Shown here: in pieces, positions 8,394 through 17,609 of the stretch
How positions within the stretch are numbered: the stretch's first letter is position 1
Layout of the letters: every line of letters begins with the position of its first letter
Source of the DNA: JABGQS01 sp963674545
Lineage (GTDB): Bacteria; Bacillota; Clostridia; Christensenellales; SZUA-584
Assembly (NCBI GenBank): GCA_963674545.2
Contig: CAXXFB010000001.1
Coordinates: 1,736,001-1,800,000, forward strand
Direction: 5' to 3'
Length of the DNA stretch: 64,000 nucleotides
Position numbers and translations under genes: made by a program
The notes under the pieces: model-generated
Told to the model about the DNA's origin: nothing
Database searches by the model: none
Seen by the model: the letters and a program-made list of their open reading frames with translations, nothing else

Positions 8394-9734
8394 CTATCCT
8401 AAAATCCATTCTTTATCTTTAAGCGGCAGCGAATTCATCTTTTCTTTCTGCTGCTCAAAACCCGGCTTGCCCATAAGCGCAAACGTAGCAAGCTTGCCCT
8501 GCTCCACACCCGGCTGGTCAAATGTATTTATATCCATCATTTCACCTGCATAGCTAACCGCCATCTCGAAGAAATAAAGAAGCGCACCGATACTGAATGC
8601 GTCAACTGTTTCAAGCGCGATCTCTATATTAGGCCTACCGGCTATCGTCAAAGCATACTGAGTTGCTATGCACTCTGCATTGATAAGCTCTGAAAACGTT
8701 TTGCCGGATAAAAACGCAATATCGTCCACATATTCAAAAGCCTTTGGTATCCTCATCTCTTGCCTGAACTTTTCAACCTTAATAAAAGTCGTGATCTTAT
8801 CAAACGGCCCTTCTGTATAAAGCTGAACCTGAGAGTGCTGGTCAGTCGCTCCAAGCGCTTTAACGGGAGTCTGCCCCGCAAACACTTCCCTGCCTTCGTT
8901 ATCTAATCTTTTGCCAAGCGATTCTGCCCAAAGCTGCGCATACCAGTCTGAAATATATTTAAGGCTGTCCGAATACGGTATCATTACGCTTACGTTCATG
9001 CCCTTGTCCATACCCAGCACGTGAATCAGCGCAAAGACGCAAGCCGGGTTCTTCTCATTTTCAGAGCAGAGCTTGTCCATATAAGCTGCTCCCTCAAGCA
9101 TACCCTTTATATCTATACCGCACACAGCTGCCGGCAGCAGCCCAACCGGGCTAAGTTCCGAGAACCTGCCTCCAACGTCAGACGGAATAATAAAAGTTTT
9201 AAGCCCTTCCTTTTTAGCTATCAGCGCAAGGTTGCCGTTTTTTTCGTCAGTTGTTGCAATTATATGATCTTTAAGTTCAAGCCCTTTGCCGACTATGATA
9301 TCTGCAGCGGTCATAAGCTGTGCCATAGTTTCAGATGTCTTGCCGGATTTTGTTATTACATTGAACATCGTTTTCTGGATATCCAGTTTATCAAAGGTGT
9401 TCTTCATCGTTTCCGGGTCAACATTATCCAGGACTATAAGCTCTATGCCTCTGTCCTGCGCCAGTGCCTGATGCACAGCTATCGGGCCAAGCGCACTGCC
9501 GCCGATGCCCAGCACAACAAAGCTAGTATACTTGCGTCTTATCTGCTTTGCTGTGTCTATGATATCTTCAACTATTTGCTTTTGTCCTTCCGGAAGCTTC
9601 CTGAAACCAATATGCTTTTGCTTCATTCTCTCAAATGCTTTAGCAAGTAACGGAGAATCAAGCTCATTCTCTGAAAATCCGTGGCTGGTCATTTTCGCCA
9701 TCGCATTGTTAAAATCAAATTTAATACTTCTCAT
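8394..9734 (-). CDS. pgi: Glucose-6-phosphate isomerase
   Basis: This 446-residue enzyme interconverts glucose 6-phosphate and fructose 6-phosphate in glycolysis. The length is that of the short bacterial form. Recognisable segments are FVVLGIGGSALGPIAVHQAL near residue 65, TKSGKTSETMAQL near residue 125 (phosphate binding), the GGRFSELSPVGLLPAAV signature near residue 185, and GATDQHSQVQLYTEGP carrying the catalytic-region histidine near residue 285. The start ATG is at 9734. It is monocistronic, convergent with the diguanylate cyclase gene. Confidence 0.96.
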   Translation of the reverse strand: MRSIKFDFNNAMAKMTSHGFSENELDSPLLAKAFERMKQKHIGFRKLPEGQKQIVEDIIDTAKQIRRKYTSFVVLGIGGSALGPIAVHQALAQDRGIELIVLDNVDPETMKNTFDKLDIQKTMFNVITKSGKTSETMAQLMTAADIIVGKGLELKDHIIATTDEKNGNLALIAKKEGLKTFIIPSDVGGRFSELSPVGLLPAAVCGIDIKGMLEGAAYMDKLCSENEKNPACVFALIHVLGMDKGMNVSVMIPYSDSLKYISDWYAQLWAESLGKRLDNEGREVFAGQTPVKALGATDQHSQVQLYTEGPFDKITTFIKVEKFRQEMRIPKAFEYVDDIAFLSGKTFSELINAECIATQYALTIAGRPNIEIALETVDAFSIGALLYFFEMAVSYAGEMMDINTFDQPGVEQGKLATFALMGKPGFEQQKEKMNSLPLKDKEWILG

Positions 9735-9910
9735 TTCTATCTCCCTCTATAAAACTTTTATTCAATACATCTTAACATTTATCTGCCAATAATAACAACC
9801 GCTTTTAGTTTTACTGCTTATTTCTGCAAACAAAAACCGGCTGTTCAGTTTTCTACGGACACTAAAAGATATAGTATAGTGCAAAACTAAAGCCGGTCTT
9901 AAAAACAATC

Positions 9911-10192
9911 CTAATATCTGTTCCTTCCAATGCTTTTGATGCTGCGAATAGGTATGTCTGCCGTAAGCCTAGTGGCCCTGCCACCTTTTTCATCCCTTGT
10001 GTTTCTGATTTCTATGTCGGAAAATCCTTCATCAACATCAAAATACTTTGATATAACACCTATGATGTCTTTCTTCATGCTTTCCATAATGTCACTAGAC
10101 GGAGAAGTCCCTGCCCTGTCGTGTATAAGCACGAGTTTCAACCGTTCGCTTGCAACGCTGCTGGATGTTTTTCTTTTTCTAAATCGTGCCAT
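9911..10192 (-). CDS. minE: Cell division topological specificity factor MinE
   Basis: This 93-residue protein is the third member of the Min system. It stimulates the MinD ATPase and drives pole-to-pole oscillation that keeps the FtsZ ring at mid-cell. The anti-MinCD segment is seen as SERLKLVLIHDRAG, followed by MKKDIIGVISKYFDVD, in the canonical order. It lies nine bases after minD with a weak ribosome binding site, consistent with an operon. Carrying MinE rather than only DivIVA is usual for many Clostridia. Confidence 0.95.
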   Translation of the reverse strand: MARFRKRKTSSSVASERLKLVLIHDRAGTSPSSDIMESMKKDIIGVISKYFDVDEGFSDIEIRNTRDEKGGRATRLTADIPIRSIKSIGRNRY

Positions 10193-10201
10193 GATATAAT
10201 C

Positions 10202-10996
10202 CTACTTTCCTGAAAATAATTTCTTCAGTCTCGCTCCAAATTTACTATCGCTCTCCATATCAAGCATAGGTACGTTCTCGCCAAGTATCCTCTTCGTTAT
10301 ATTATTGTAGGCTTTTCCAGCCATAGATTTTTGATTTGTGACTATTGGTTCTCCAACATTGGAAGAACGGATTATGTTCTCGTCTTCCGGTACAACGCCG
10401 ATTAGATCTATCCCCAGTATATCCAGCGTATCATCGAGCGCAAGCATGTCTCCTCTTTTCACAAGATCCGGACGCAATCTGTTCACCAGAAGGCTGCAGT
10501 CGTCAATACCATTTGCAGATAAAAGCCCGATTATTCTATCGGCGTCCCGTACAGCCGAAACCTCCGGTACAGTAACGACTATTGCAGATTTTGCTCCTGC
10601 TATAGCGTTCTTGAACCCCTGCTCTATTCCTGCCGGGCAGTCTATCAATATATAGTCAAATTCCTCTTCAAGTTCTTCAACCAGTTTTTTCATTTGGTCG
10701 GGGTTAACCGCCATTTTATCACGTGTCTGCGCAGCCGGCATAAGGAATAGCCCCTCAAAACGTTTGTCACGAATAAGCGCCTGTTTCAGTCTGCAAGTTC
10801 CTTCGACTACATCAACAAGATCGTAAACTATCCTGTTCTCCAGACCCAAAACTACGTCTAGATTTCTAAGGCCGATATCAGTATCAATAAGCACCGCTTT
10901 TTTACCCGAATTCACAAGCCCGGCGCCGATGTTGGCAACAGTCGTCGTCTTTCCCACTCCGCCCTTGCCCGATGTTACCACGATCACGTTCTGCAT
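10202..10996 (-). CDS. minD: Septum site-determining ATPase MinD
   Basis: This 264-residue ParA/MinD ATPase recruits MinC to the membrane. The deviant Walker A motif TSGKGGVGKTTTVANIGAGL is at residues 8-27, switch I and II are seen as IDTDIGLRNLDVVLGLENR and YILIDCPAGIEQGFKNAI. The C-terminus (FGARLKKLFSGK) is an amphipathic membrane-targeting helix. GGAGGAG precedes the ATG at 10996. It is co-transcribed with minC upstream and minE downstream. Confidence 0.97.
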   Translation of the reverse strand: MQNVIVVTSGKGGVGKTTTVANIGAGLVNSGKKAVLIDTDIGLRNLDVVLGLENRIVYDLVDVVEGTCRLKQALIRDKRFEGLFLMPAAQTRDKMAVNPDQMKKLVEELEEEFDYILIDCPAGIEQGFKNAIAGAKSAIVVTVPEVSAVRDADRIIGLLSANGIDDCSLLVNRLRPDLVKRGDMLALDDTLDILGIDLIGVVPEDENIIRSSNVGEPIVTNQKSMAGKAYNNITKRILGENVPMLDMESDSKFGARLKKLFSGK

Positions 10997-11025
10997 ATAT
11001 GCTCCTCCAATATAGTAATAAAATT

Positions 11026-11712
11026 CTATTTCTTTGTTCTTTGGGCTTTAAGCGGGCGTATGACTACGCTGCCCTCTTTAAACTCGGCTATCTCCGGAAC
11101 AAGCGCCTGTCTGTCTTCCGGGAACACAGCAATCTTGCCGCTTATACGCAGCTGTCCCGGCAATAGCGCAATGGCTGCAACCACAACATCGTTCCTGCCG
11201 TTTGCCCCGGCATGAACCAGACCCCGCAGCGTACCCATTACCGCCACGCTGCCTCCGGCAATGACCTCTGCACCCACGTTTACATCCCCGAGTATAACAA
11301 CGTCTCCTGCACACTCGACCCGCTGCCCGCTGCGCAGCGTGTGTGAAACAAAAACGCTTTTCGCATTAAAATAATTTTTCGTTATAAGCTGTATCTCATT
11401 GCTTACTGAAGTGACGCTTTCCTTTGCCTGTGCCTTCTTTACTTCCACTCGGCTCGCCGGTTCACTAAGTTCTCCGCAGAACTTAACATCAGTGATATCA
11501 TAATCCATTTTAAGCAGCCGTTTTAAATCTCGCTTTTGTGCAATGTTCATTTCTTTGCCCGAAAAAACAAGCTTAGCATCCGTTCCGGCAAAGAAATCTT
11601 TGTTCCTTCTAAGCTTGTCTATAAGCGATTCTTTCAGCTCAGCAAACGAAGTCTGAGCTGAAACGACGATCTCAAAACCGCCGCCGTTTTTTCCTTTTAT
11701 CGTTATCCCCAT
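11026..11712 (-). CDS. minC: Septum formation inhibitor MinC
   Basis: This 228-residue protein inhibits FtsZ assembly away from mid-cell. The N-terminal FtsZ-inhibiting domain covers about residues 1-95. The C-terminal beta-helical domain (about 115-215) shows the characteristic repeats and glycines, SGQRVECAGDVVILGDVNVG, AGGSVAVMGTLRGLVHAG and VVAAIALLPGQLRI, which bind MinD. It begins with ATG behind GGGGAG. It follows mrdA by 96 bases and precedes minD by 29 bases. Confidence 0.94.
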   Translation of the reverse strand: MGITIKGKNGGGFEIVVSAQTSFAELKESLIDKLRRNKDFFAGTDAKLVFSGKEMNIAQKRDLKRLLKMDYDITDVKFCGELSEPASRVEVKKAQAKESVTSVSNEIQLITKNYFNAKSVFVSHTLRSGQRVECAGDVVILGDVNVGAEVIAGGSVAVMGTLRGLVHAGANGRNDVVVAAIALLPGQLRISGKIAVFPEDRQALVPEIAEFKEGSVVIRPLKAQRTKK

Positions 11713-11808
11713 GTTCTCCCCTGAATATATAAACTTAGCAAATAAAATTCAACAAATCCATCGCTGTTTCCTGCCGATATCCTTAAAAACTTCGTCGATT
11801 GCCTTTCA

Positions 11809-14430
11809 TTATTCTTCTGTGTCCGGTTCTTCTTCATCAACTGCCGGCACAAGCAGATTGTTTTCGGGTAGTATTGAGTTCGCAACCGGTATGTTCTGCT
11901 CTGCGACCAGCTTCCTGTCATCCATATAATACTCAATTATATCTTTAGCAACACCAGATGACCAACCGCCCGAAAAGCCGTGAGGTACGTATACAACAAC
12001 CGCGATCTCCGGCTCCTCATACGGTGCAAAGCAAACGAACCAGCTGTTGTTTTCAAGGTCTATCTGGGAAACCTCCGCTGTTCCTGTCTTTCCGCCGATA
12101 TCATCTTTATACTTAAAGTCTTTAAAATATTTAGCTGCCGTACCCTGTCCTTCAGAAACAACGTCTTTCATTCCTTCTTTTATTTTTACAAGATATTCAT
12201 CTGGCGCTCCAAGCGTATCAAAAACGACCGGCTGTTGGTCAAACAACACTGTACCGTCCTGCCGCATGACCTTATCAACTACATGAGCTTCATATACTGT
12301 GCCGCCGTTAACCAGCGAAGAAACATACCTTGCCACCGCAATAGGCGTAATACGTGTAACGCTCTGCCCAACTCCTGTCCACAGCGATTCGATCGGCGTC
12401 CATCTAAGTTCATTTATGTGGTCTCTTATATCATAGAACCACTGGCTGTATTTTGAAACGCTCTCTGGTATTTTCAGGTAAACCGAAAGCACATCCCTTA
12501 TATAATAACCCATCGGATACCCGTCGTACATAAGGGTTATATTGTCTTCGCCTGTTTCCCATTTAATACCTGCAAGATATAAAAGCTGGTCCGCTGCTTC
12601 ATCTATCACTTCATCGCTATAGTTAACCTGACGCTCTTTTCCTATATCCTTTATAATTTCGATAAACTTCTTTTTAACAAGATAAGGTACAGATGACTTT
12701 TGGTCGTTAACGGACAATTCGTTGTTATATAGTATATCCTGATTTGCAACATATCCCTTAACTTCTTCAGGAAGCTCTATTCCGGTGTATGAAGTAAGTC
12801 CGAATTTATCCGCCCAGCTGTTAAGCCTTCCTATTCCAAGACCATCAGCTACAGTAAAGAAGAAATAATTGCAGCTGTTTGCAAGCCCCTCAACTATCGT
12901 CTGGTTCTGATGTTTCCCAATATTGTTTGTCCAGCAGCTCGGCGCCTTGCCGTATGTTGTCCTCGTATAAACTGTATACTCTCCTTCACAGTCAATTACT
13001 GTATCAAGATTAATGACGTCTTCCATAAGCCCGCCAAGACCGGTGACCATCTTGAATATAGAACCAGGTGCGCCACGACTGGAGACAGCATTGTTATACA
13101 GCGGCCTTGAAGGGTCACTGAAAAGCTGCTGTGAAAGGTCATAGTCTATTCCGCCGGTAAATATATTAAGATCGAAGCTCGGGTAGCTGCCTATGGCCAG
13201 CACCTCTCCAGTATGAACATCCATAACAACAGCGGCGCCCGTTTCAGCAAGATTAATATCATCAATGCTTTCTATATCTTTATATTCCCTCGCATTTTCA
13301 GGATCATTGAACCTGTCAATCTGGTCTTGTTTTATCTTTGGTATGTTTTTTGCGAGCGACTCTTCGAGTGCAAGCTGCATAGGTATATCAATTGTAAGTA
13401 CGACGTTGTCCCCCTGCGAAGGTTCGGTAGACGAAAGCACGTTTTGTATAACAGCCATGTTGTCTATCTGCACTTCCTGTTTGCCCTGCCGTTTTGCACT
13501 GTTGCCCGAAAGAAACGATTCCATAGAAGCCTCTATCCCGCTGACTCCGATAAGATCATCAACGCTATAGCCAAGATCCTGCATCTCATCCAGCGTCTCT
13601 TCCGTAACTATCTTTCCCATATATCCTATGGTATGAGCCGCAACGGACTCCCTTGGGTATATCCTTACTGTACTGTCTGCAATACTCATTCCTTCAAGCT
13701 CGACAGAATGCGTCTCAATCTCTGCCACTGTCTGTATGCTAACGTTATATGCGATATCTACAGGCTTATAAGCAACCCATGAAGCAAGCTGGACCTCCTG
13801 CCAGATAGACAATATCTTTCTTGCATCATCATATCCCATTTCATTCGGTATCTTATATTTACTGCGCAGATATAAATATATTTCTTCTGCAGAAACAACA
13901 TACGCCACTTTCTCTTCGTCTTCATTAAGAAAATACGTCACTTCCTCTTCGTCTTCATCAATAAGATATGTTTCCGTACTTACGTACATATTCTCACGCC
14001 ATTTTGCTTCCCGGTTCACCTTGTTTTCTTCGGAAATTTCTCCCCAGTCAAAGAAATACTCATCATCCTCTTCGTTATACCGTATGGAAAAAGTATCGAT
14101 AGTTTCACCTGCGTTTTTCTCTACGATGTCAATAGTGTCGATTATTATTGATGTGTAATATGCTCTAAAGTTATCAGATTTTTTAAGCGGGTCCCGGTAG
14201 AACTGAACATTATATGATTTTTGATCGTAAGCTAAAGGAAGCCCGTTCCTGTCAAGGATACTGCCTCTGGCGCCCGAAACGGTTATTTCCCTTGTGTCAA
14301 GCTCCGTAGCCATTGCCGAATATGTTTCGCCGTCTACAATAGTGAGTTTTGCAAGCTGTACCACCAGAGTCAGAAACATCCCCAGTATAAGCACAGCGAA
14401 TATAATGAACCGCACCCGAGAATTATTCAT
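11809..14430 (-). CDS. mrdA: Penicillin-binding protein 2 (MrdA-type transpeptidase)
   Basis: This 873-residue class B penicillin-binding protein cross-links peptidoglycan during elongation. One N-terminal membrane helix (residues 9-27) precedes the pedestal domain with GARGSILDRNGLPLAYD. The transpeptidase domain carries the SxxK motif as SIFK (457-460), SxN as SCN (519-521) and KTG (781-783). A long insert between SxN and KTG explains the large size and is common in clostridial MrdA. Residues about 156-178 hold a duplicated 11-residue acidic unit. The ATG at 14430 is chosen because GGAGAAAGG precedes it and the upstream ATG at 14460 overlaps the promoter. The min genes follow, but mreBCD, the usual partners, are not upstream. 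Confidence 0.92.
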   Translation of the reverse strand: MNNSRVRFIIFAVLILGMFLTLVVQLAKLTIVDGETYSAMATELDTREITVSGARGSILDRNGLPLAYDQKSYNVQFYRDPLKKSDNFRAYYTSIIIDTIDIVEKNAGETIDTFSIRYNEEDDEYFFDWGEISEENKVNREAKWRENMYVSTETYLIDEDEEEVTYFLNEDEEKVAYVVSAEEIYLYLRSKYKIPNEMGYDDARKILSIWQEVQLASWVAYKPVDIAYNVSIQTVAEIETHSVELEGMSIADSTVRIYPRESVAAHTIGYMGKIVTEETLDEMQDLGYSVDDLIGVSGIEASMESFLSGNSAKRQGKQEVQIDNMAVIQNVLSSTEPSQGDNVVLTIDIPMQLALEESLAKNIPKIKQDQIDRFNDPENAREYKDIESIDDINLAETGAAVVMDVHTGEVLAIGSYPSFDLNIFTGGIDYDLSQQLFSDPSRPLYNNAVSSRGAPGSIFKMVTGLGGLMEDVINLDTVIDCEGEYTVYTRTTYGKAPSCWTNNIGKHQNQTIVEGLANSCNYFFFTVADGLGIGRLNSWADKFGLTSYTGIELPEEVKGYVANQDILYNNELSVNDQKSSVPYLVKKKFIEIIKDIGKERQVNYSDEVIDEAADQLLYLAGIKWETGEDNITLMYDGYPMGYYIRDVLSVYLKIPESVSKYSQWFYDIRDHINELRWTPIESLWTGVGQSVTRITPIAVARYVSSLVNGGTVYEAHVVDKVMRQDGTVLFDQQPVVFDTLGAPDEYLVKIKEGMKDVVSEGQGTAAKYFKDFKYKDDIGGKTGTAEVSQIDLENNSWFVCFAPYEEPEIAVVVYVPHGFSGGWSSGVAKDIIEYYMDDRKLVAEQNIPVANSILPENNLLVPAVDEEEPDTEE
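13901..13966 (-). repeat. Tandem 33-base duplication inside mrdA
   Basis: Two adjacent 33-base units (13901-13933 and 13934-13966) differ at a handful of positions. They encode two acidic 11-residue units (with DEDEEEVTY and NEDEEKVAY cores) in the pedestal insert of MrdA. The frame is preserved. Confidence 0.75.
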
Positions 14431-14462
14431 AAAAAGAAAGCCTTTCTCCACATACCGCATCT

Positions 14463-14493
14463 ATTATATCATAAATTACGCTTTTGTCTGCAA
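14463..14493 (-). promoter_or_regulatory. Probable promoter of the mrdA-minCDE operon
   Basis: On the - strand TTGCAG (14493-14488) and a perfect TATAAT (14468-14463) are separated by 19 bases. The -10 box is only two bases upstream of the most distal ATG, which supports the downstream start at 14430. Confidence 0.5.
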
Positions 14494-14683
14494 GTTTTTA
14501 AACAATCACAGATGCTCCGATGCTTTCTTATATTTACTATTATTTATAACTTAATCCTGCTAAACAGGCTCTTTTTCGCAAGGCGCTTCCCTAAAACTTG
14601 TAAAAAACACACCGGATTTCACTCAATATAATGTTTTTTTGCAGGAAAATCGGAAAATTCCGTCATAAATATTAATTTTTTTG

Positions 14684-14712
14684 TTGCACTCTGTATTAAA
14701 ATATGTTATCTT
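14684..14712 (+). promoter_or_regulatory. Candidate promoter of amt
   Basis: TTGCAC (14684-14689) and TATCTT (14707-14712) have a 17-base spacer. The match to consensus is moderate. It is the only plausible site I see between the divergent mrdA promoter and the leader hairpin of amt. The remainder of the roughly 370-base gap between mrdA and amt (14431-14803) is AT-rich and holds no open reading frame I would accept. Confidence 0.4.
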
Positions 14713-14728
14713 ACCTCTATAAATACGA

Positions 14729-14778
14729 TGACGAAGATGTCAAGTACGGCGCAACACGCCGTGTTTGGCATCTTTTTT
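14729..14778 (+). terminator. Attenuator-like terminator in the amt leader
   Basis: Bases 14734-14751 pair with 14757-14774 as a continuous 18-base helix with three wobble pairs and a CAACA loop, followed by Ts to 14778. It lies 25 bases before the amt start. No + strand gene lies upstream of it, as mrdA is divergent, so it can only act on the amt transcript itself. A smaller alternative hairpin (TGAC 14729-14732, loop GAAGAT, GTCA 14739-14742) uses the same 5' bases and would exclude the terminator. Confidence 0.75.
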
Positions 14779-14803
14779 ATATTAAAAATACTGGAGATAA
14801 CAT

Positions 14804-16018
14804 ATGGAAGCATTGTCGCTTAATAACGTATGGGTACTGATATGTGCAGCACTGGTCTTCATAATGCACGCTGGCTTTGCATGCGTCGAAGCAGGAATGA
14901 CGCAGTCTAAAAACACAGCCAATATAATAATGAAAAATTTCATGACGATAGCGATAGGGTCTCTGTGCTACTATATTATCGGCTACTCGCTTATGTACGG
15001 AACAAGCATCGGAGGCATTCTGGGAATGCCCTCTATCGGAATACAGGGGAACGGAGTCGAAGGCCTTTCGCTGAACGTTTTCTGGTTCTTCCAGGCTGTG
15101 TTTGCCGCAACGTGTGCTACGATAGTCTCGGGCGCAGTTGCAGAACGTATGAAATTCGGTGTATACCTTGGTTTTTGCCTTGTGATGTGCACTGTTATCT
15201 ATCCCATAACGGGCCACTGGATATGGGGCGGCGGCTGGCTGGCTTCACTTGGTTTTACTGACTTTGCCGGCTCTACAGCAGTCCACGCAATCGGCGGTTT
15301 TTCTGCACTCATCGGTGCAATGATGGTCGGCGCAAGAACAGGCAAATACCCCCACCGTGGCAGCGTAAGAACTATACCTGGCCATAGTGTACCGCTTGGT
15401 GCACTGGGTGTGCTTCTTCTCTGGTTCGGATGGTTCGGCTTCAACTGCGGCAGCGGGCTCAGCGCTTCTGCCGATATCGGGCTTATTGCAGTCAACACTA
15501 TCCTGGCAGGCGCTGCTGGTGCTGTCAGTGCAATGGGCATTAGCGTATTGCGGCAAAAGCACTCCGACGTTGGCTTAACTCTGAACGGCTGCCTTGCAGG
15601 CCTTGTCGGAATAACTGCAGGCTGCGCAAGCGTAGAACCCTGGGCGGCGATAGTAATAGGTGTTTTATCCGGAGCGGTCATGCTTTTTGCAGTAGATCTC
15701 TTCGATACCAAGCTAAAGATAGATGACCCTGTTGGCGCAATATCTGTGCATGGTATCACCGGCGCATTCGGCACTATTTGTGTTGGACTATTTGCGGTGG
15801 ATGGTGGTATAATTTATGGCGGTGGTAGTTTGCTCGCCATACAGGTTCTCGGCGTTATAAGCTGCGCTGGAACAGCAATGCTGATAAGCTACCTGTACTT
15901 CTCATTAATGAAACGCTTTGTAGGTCTTCGTGTCAAACGGCATGAAGAAATAAAAGGTCTTGATAGTGCAGAGCATAAAATTTCAGCATACAACTCGACA
16001 GGAATGCTCGACATATAA
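14804..16018 (+). CDS. amt: Ammonium transporter
   Basis: This 404-residue Amt/MEP/Rh channel protein imports ammonium. The family signature near the N-terminus (GFACVEAGMTQSKNTANII) and the conserved DFAGSTAVHAIGGFSALIGA segment, carrying one of the twin pore histidines, are present. The second pore histidine lies in DPVGAISVHGITGAFGT. About eleven transmembrane helices are visible. There is no fused or adjacent PII (glnK) gene, unlike many bacterial amt loci. GGAG at 14793-14796 precedes the ATG. glnA follows 56 bases later, giving an ammonium uptake and assimilation pair probably under the leader attenuator. Confidence 0.95.
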   Translation: MEALSLNNVWVLICAALVFIMHAGFACVEAGMTQSKNTANIIMKNFMTIAIGSLCYYIIGYSLMYGTSIGGILGMPSIGIQGNGVEGLSLNVFWFFQAVFAATCATIVSGAVAERMKFGVYLGFCLVMCTVIYPITGHWIWGGGWLASLGFTDFAGSTAVHAIGGFSALIGAMMVGARTGKYPHRGSVRTIPGHSVPLGALGVLLLWFGWFGFNCGSGLSASADIGLIAVNTILAGAAGAVSAMGISVLRQKHSDVGLTLNGCLAGLVGITAGCASVEPWAAIVIGVLSGAVMLFAVDLFDTKLKIDDPVGAISVHGITGAFGTICVGLFAVDGGIIYGGGSLLAIQVLGVISCAGTAMLISYLYFSLMKRFVGLRVKRHEEIKGLDSAEHKISAYNSTGMLDI

Positions 16019-16074
16019 AAAGAGCGTTATAGATACATTTTAATGTAAGTATTATTAAAAAGGAGATTTAAAAA

Positions 16075-17409
16075 ATGGCGAAGAGGTTCTCAAGCAAAGA
16101 TGTCCTCAAAATGGTAGAGGAGAATGATGTACAGTTTATAAGACTGCAGTTCACGGACGTATTCGGAATACTCAAGAACGTGGCAATAACCGCAAGACAG
16201 CTTCCCGGAGTTCTGGAAAATGGAGCAATGTTCGACGGAAGTTCAATAGACGGATTTGTACGTATCGAAGAGTCCGACATGCTGCTCAAACCCGATACGG
16301 ATACTTTCGAGATATATCCGTGGAGGCCGCAGCAGGGTAAAGTTGCAAGGCTTATATGCGACGTTTACACGACCGATGGGGAGCCGTATATGGGCTGTCC
16401 GAGAAATATTCTAAAAAAAGTGTTGAAGGAAGCAGCAGATATGGGTTACACTATGAATGTAGGCCCGGAATGCGAATTCTTCCTGTTCCAGACAGACGAC
16501 TGCGGCAATCCGACTACGATCACTCATGACGACGGCGGATATTTCGACCTTGCTCCGATCGACAAGGGTGAAGATGCTCGCCGCGACATGTGCCTGACTC
16601 TTGAAGAAATGGGTTTCGAGATCGAAGCTTCTCACCACGAGGTTGCAGAAGGTCAGCACGAGATAGACTTCAAATACGCTGATGCACTGACAGTAGCAGA
16701 CAACATCATGACATTCAAGATCGTTGTCAAGAGCATCGCAGCAAGGCACGGTCTGTATGCAACGTTTATGCCAAAACCGATATTCGGTATCAACGGCAGC
16801 GGAATGCACACAAACCAGTCTCTGTCAACAAATGACGGAAACGCTTTCTACGACAAGAACGGTGAGCTCGAGCTTTCCAGCATAGCATATAATTACATTG
16901 CAGGAATCATGGATCACATGAAAGCTATCGCAGCTGTATCAAACCCGACAGTCAACTCATACAAGAGACTTGTTCCGGGTTACGAAGCACCGTGCTATAT
17001 CGCATGGTCAGGCAAAAACAGAAGCCCGCTCATCCGTATACCAGCTTCACGCGGCGCAGGCACAAGGGTAGAGGTAAGATGTCCCGACCCGACTGCTAAT
17101 CCGTATCTTACAATAGCGCTTATGCTTGCAGCAGGCCTTGACGGCATCAAGAAAAACCTTACGCCGCCGCCGGCTGTAAACAAGAACATATTCGCAATGA
17201 CATGTGACCAGATGGACGAGCTTGGCATATCCAGTCTGCCGGGCAGCCTGTATGACGCACTACAGGAGTTCAAGGCAGATCCTCTCGTAAAAGAAACTCT
17301 TGGAGACCACATCTTCAACGTATACTACGAGTTCAAGACAAGAGAGTGGGATAGCTACAGAACAGCGGTCCATCCGTGGGAGATAGACCAGTACCTTACA
17401 AGATATTAA
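16075..17409 (+). CDS. glnA: Glutamine synthetase, type I
   Basis: This 444-residue enzyme condenses ammonium with glutamate using ATP. Family motifs are seen: the flexible latch MFDGSSIDGFVRIEESDM near residue 55, the metal-binding GPECEFFLF near residue 130 and HEVAEGQHEIDFKYADAL near residue 190, NGSGMHTNQSLS near 240, and NRSPLIRIPASRGAGTRVE near 315. Length matches the GSI-alpha form typical of Gram-positive bacteria. AAGGAG precedes the ATG. It follows amt and has no GlnR or ANTAR regulator gene nearby. Confidence 0.97.
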   Translation: MAKRFSSKDVLKMVEENDVQFIRLQFTDVFGILKNVAITARQLPGVLENGAMFDGSSIDGFVRIEESDMLLKPDTDTFEIYPWRPQQGKVARLICDVYTTDGEPYMGCPRNILKKVLKEAADMGYTMNVGPECEFFLFQTDDCGNPTTITHDDGGYFDLAPIDKGEDARRDMCLTLEEMGFEIEASHHEVAEGQHEIDFKYADALTVADNIMTFKIVVKSIAARHGLYATFMPKPIFGINGSGMHTNQSLSTNDGNAFYDKNGELELSSIAYNYIAGIMDHMKAIAAVSNPTVNSYKRLVPGYEAPCYIAWSGKNRSPLIRIPASRGAGTRVEVRCPDPTANPYLTIALMLAAGLDGIKKNLTPPPAVNKNIFAMTCDQMDELGISSLPGSLYDALQEFKADPLVKETLGDHIFNVYYEFKTREWDSYRTAVHPWEIDQYLTRY

Positions 17410-17460
17410 GTTTAAAAGTGGTGTGAAAACCTCTTTTAATAATGATAAACTTCTTTGTCT

Positions 17461-17505
17461 GGCTTTTTGTTTCGGGATGTGCGGGCATCCCGAAACGACT
17501 AAGCC
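17461..17505 (+). other. Long hairpin downstream of glnA
   Basis: A perfect 11-base stem, GTTTCGGGATG (17469-17479) with CATCCCGAAAC (17486-17496), is enclosed by a further GGCTT/AAGCC pairing (17461-17465 with 17501-17505). It is not followed by a T-run, so it is not a normal terminator. It may protect the 3' end of the glnA message or be part of a structured RNA. Confidence 0.5.
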
Positions 17506-17609
17506 AATCAACAGAAGCTAAGCTGTAAATGCTGCGCTGTAAATCAAAACGGCGCTTTTCTTTTAAGTTTTGCTTTCGCTTAAGGCCCGTCACGCTGCGT
17601 AAGCAAAAA

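Noticed and set aside
13213..13782. A 189-residue open frame antisense to mrdA
   Set aside because: No ribosome binding site or recognisable domain, and mrdA motifs on the other strand are intact.
14729..14742. A classical ANTAR antiterminator hairpin pair before amt
   Set aside because: Only one small hairpin is visible and its loop is GAAGAT, lacking the first A of the AnnGnn signature. No ANTAR regulator gene lies near.
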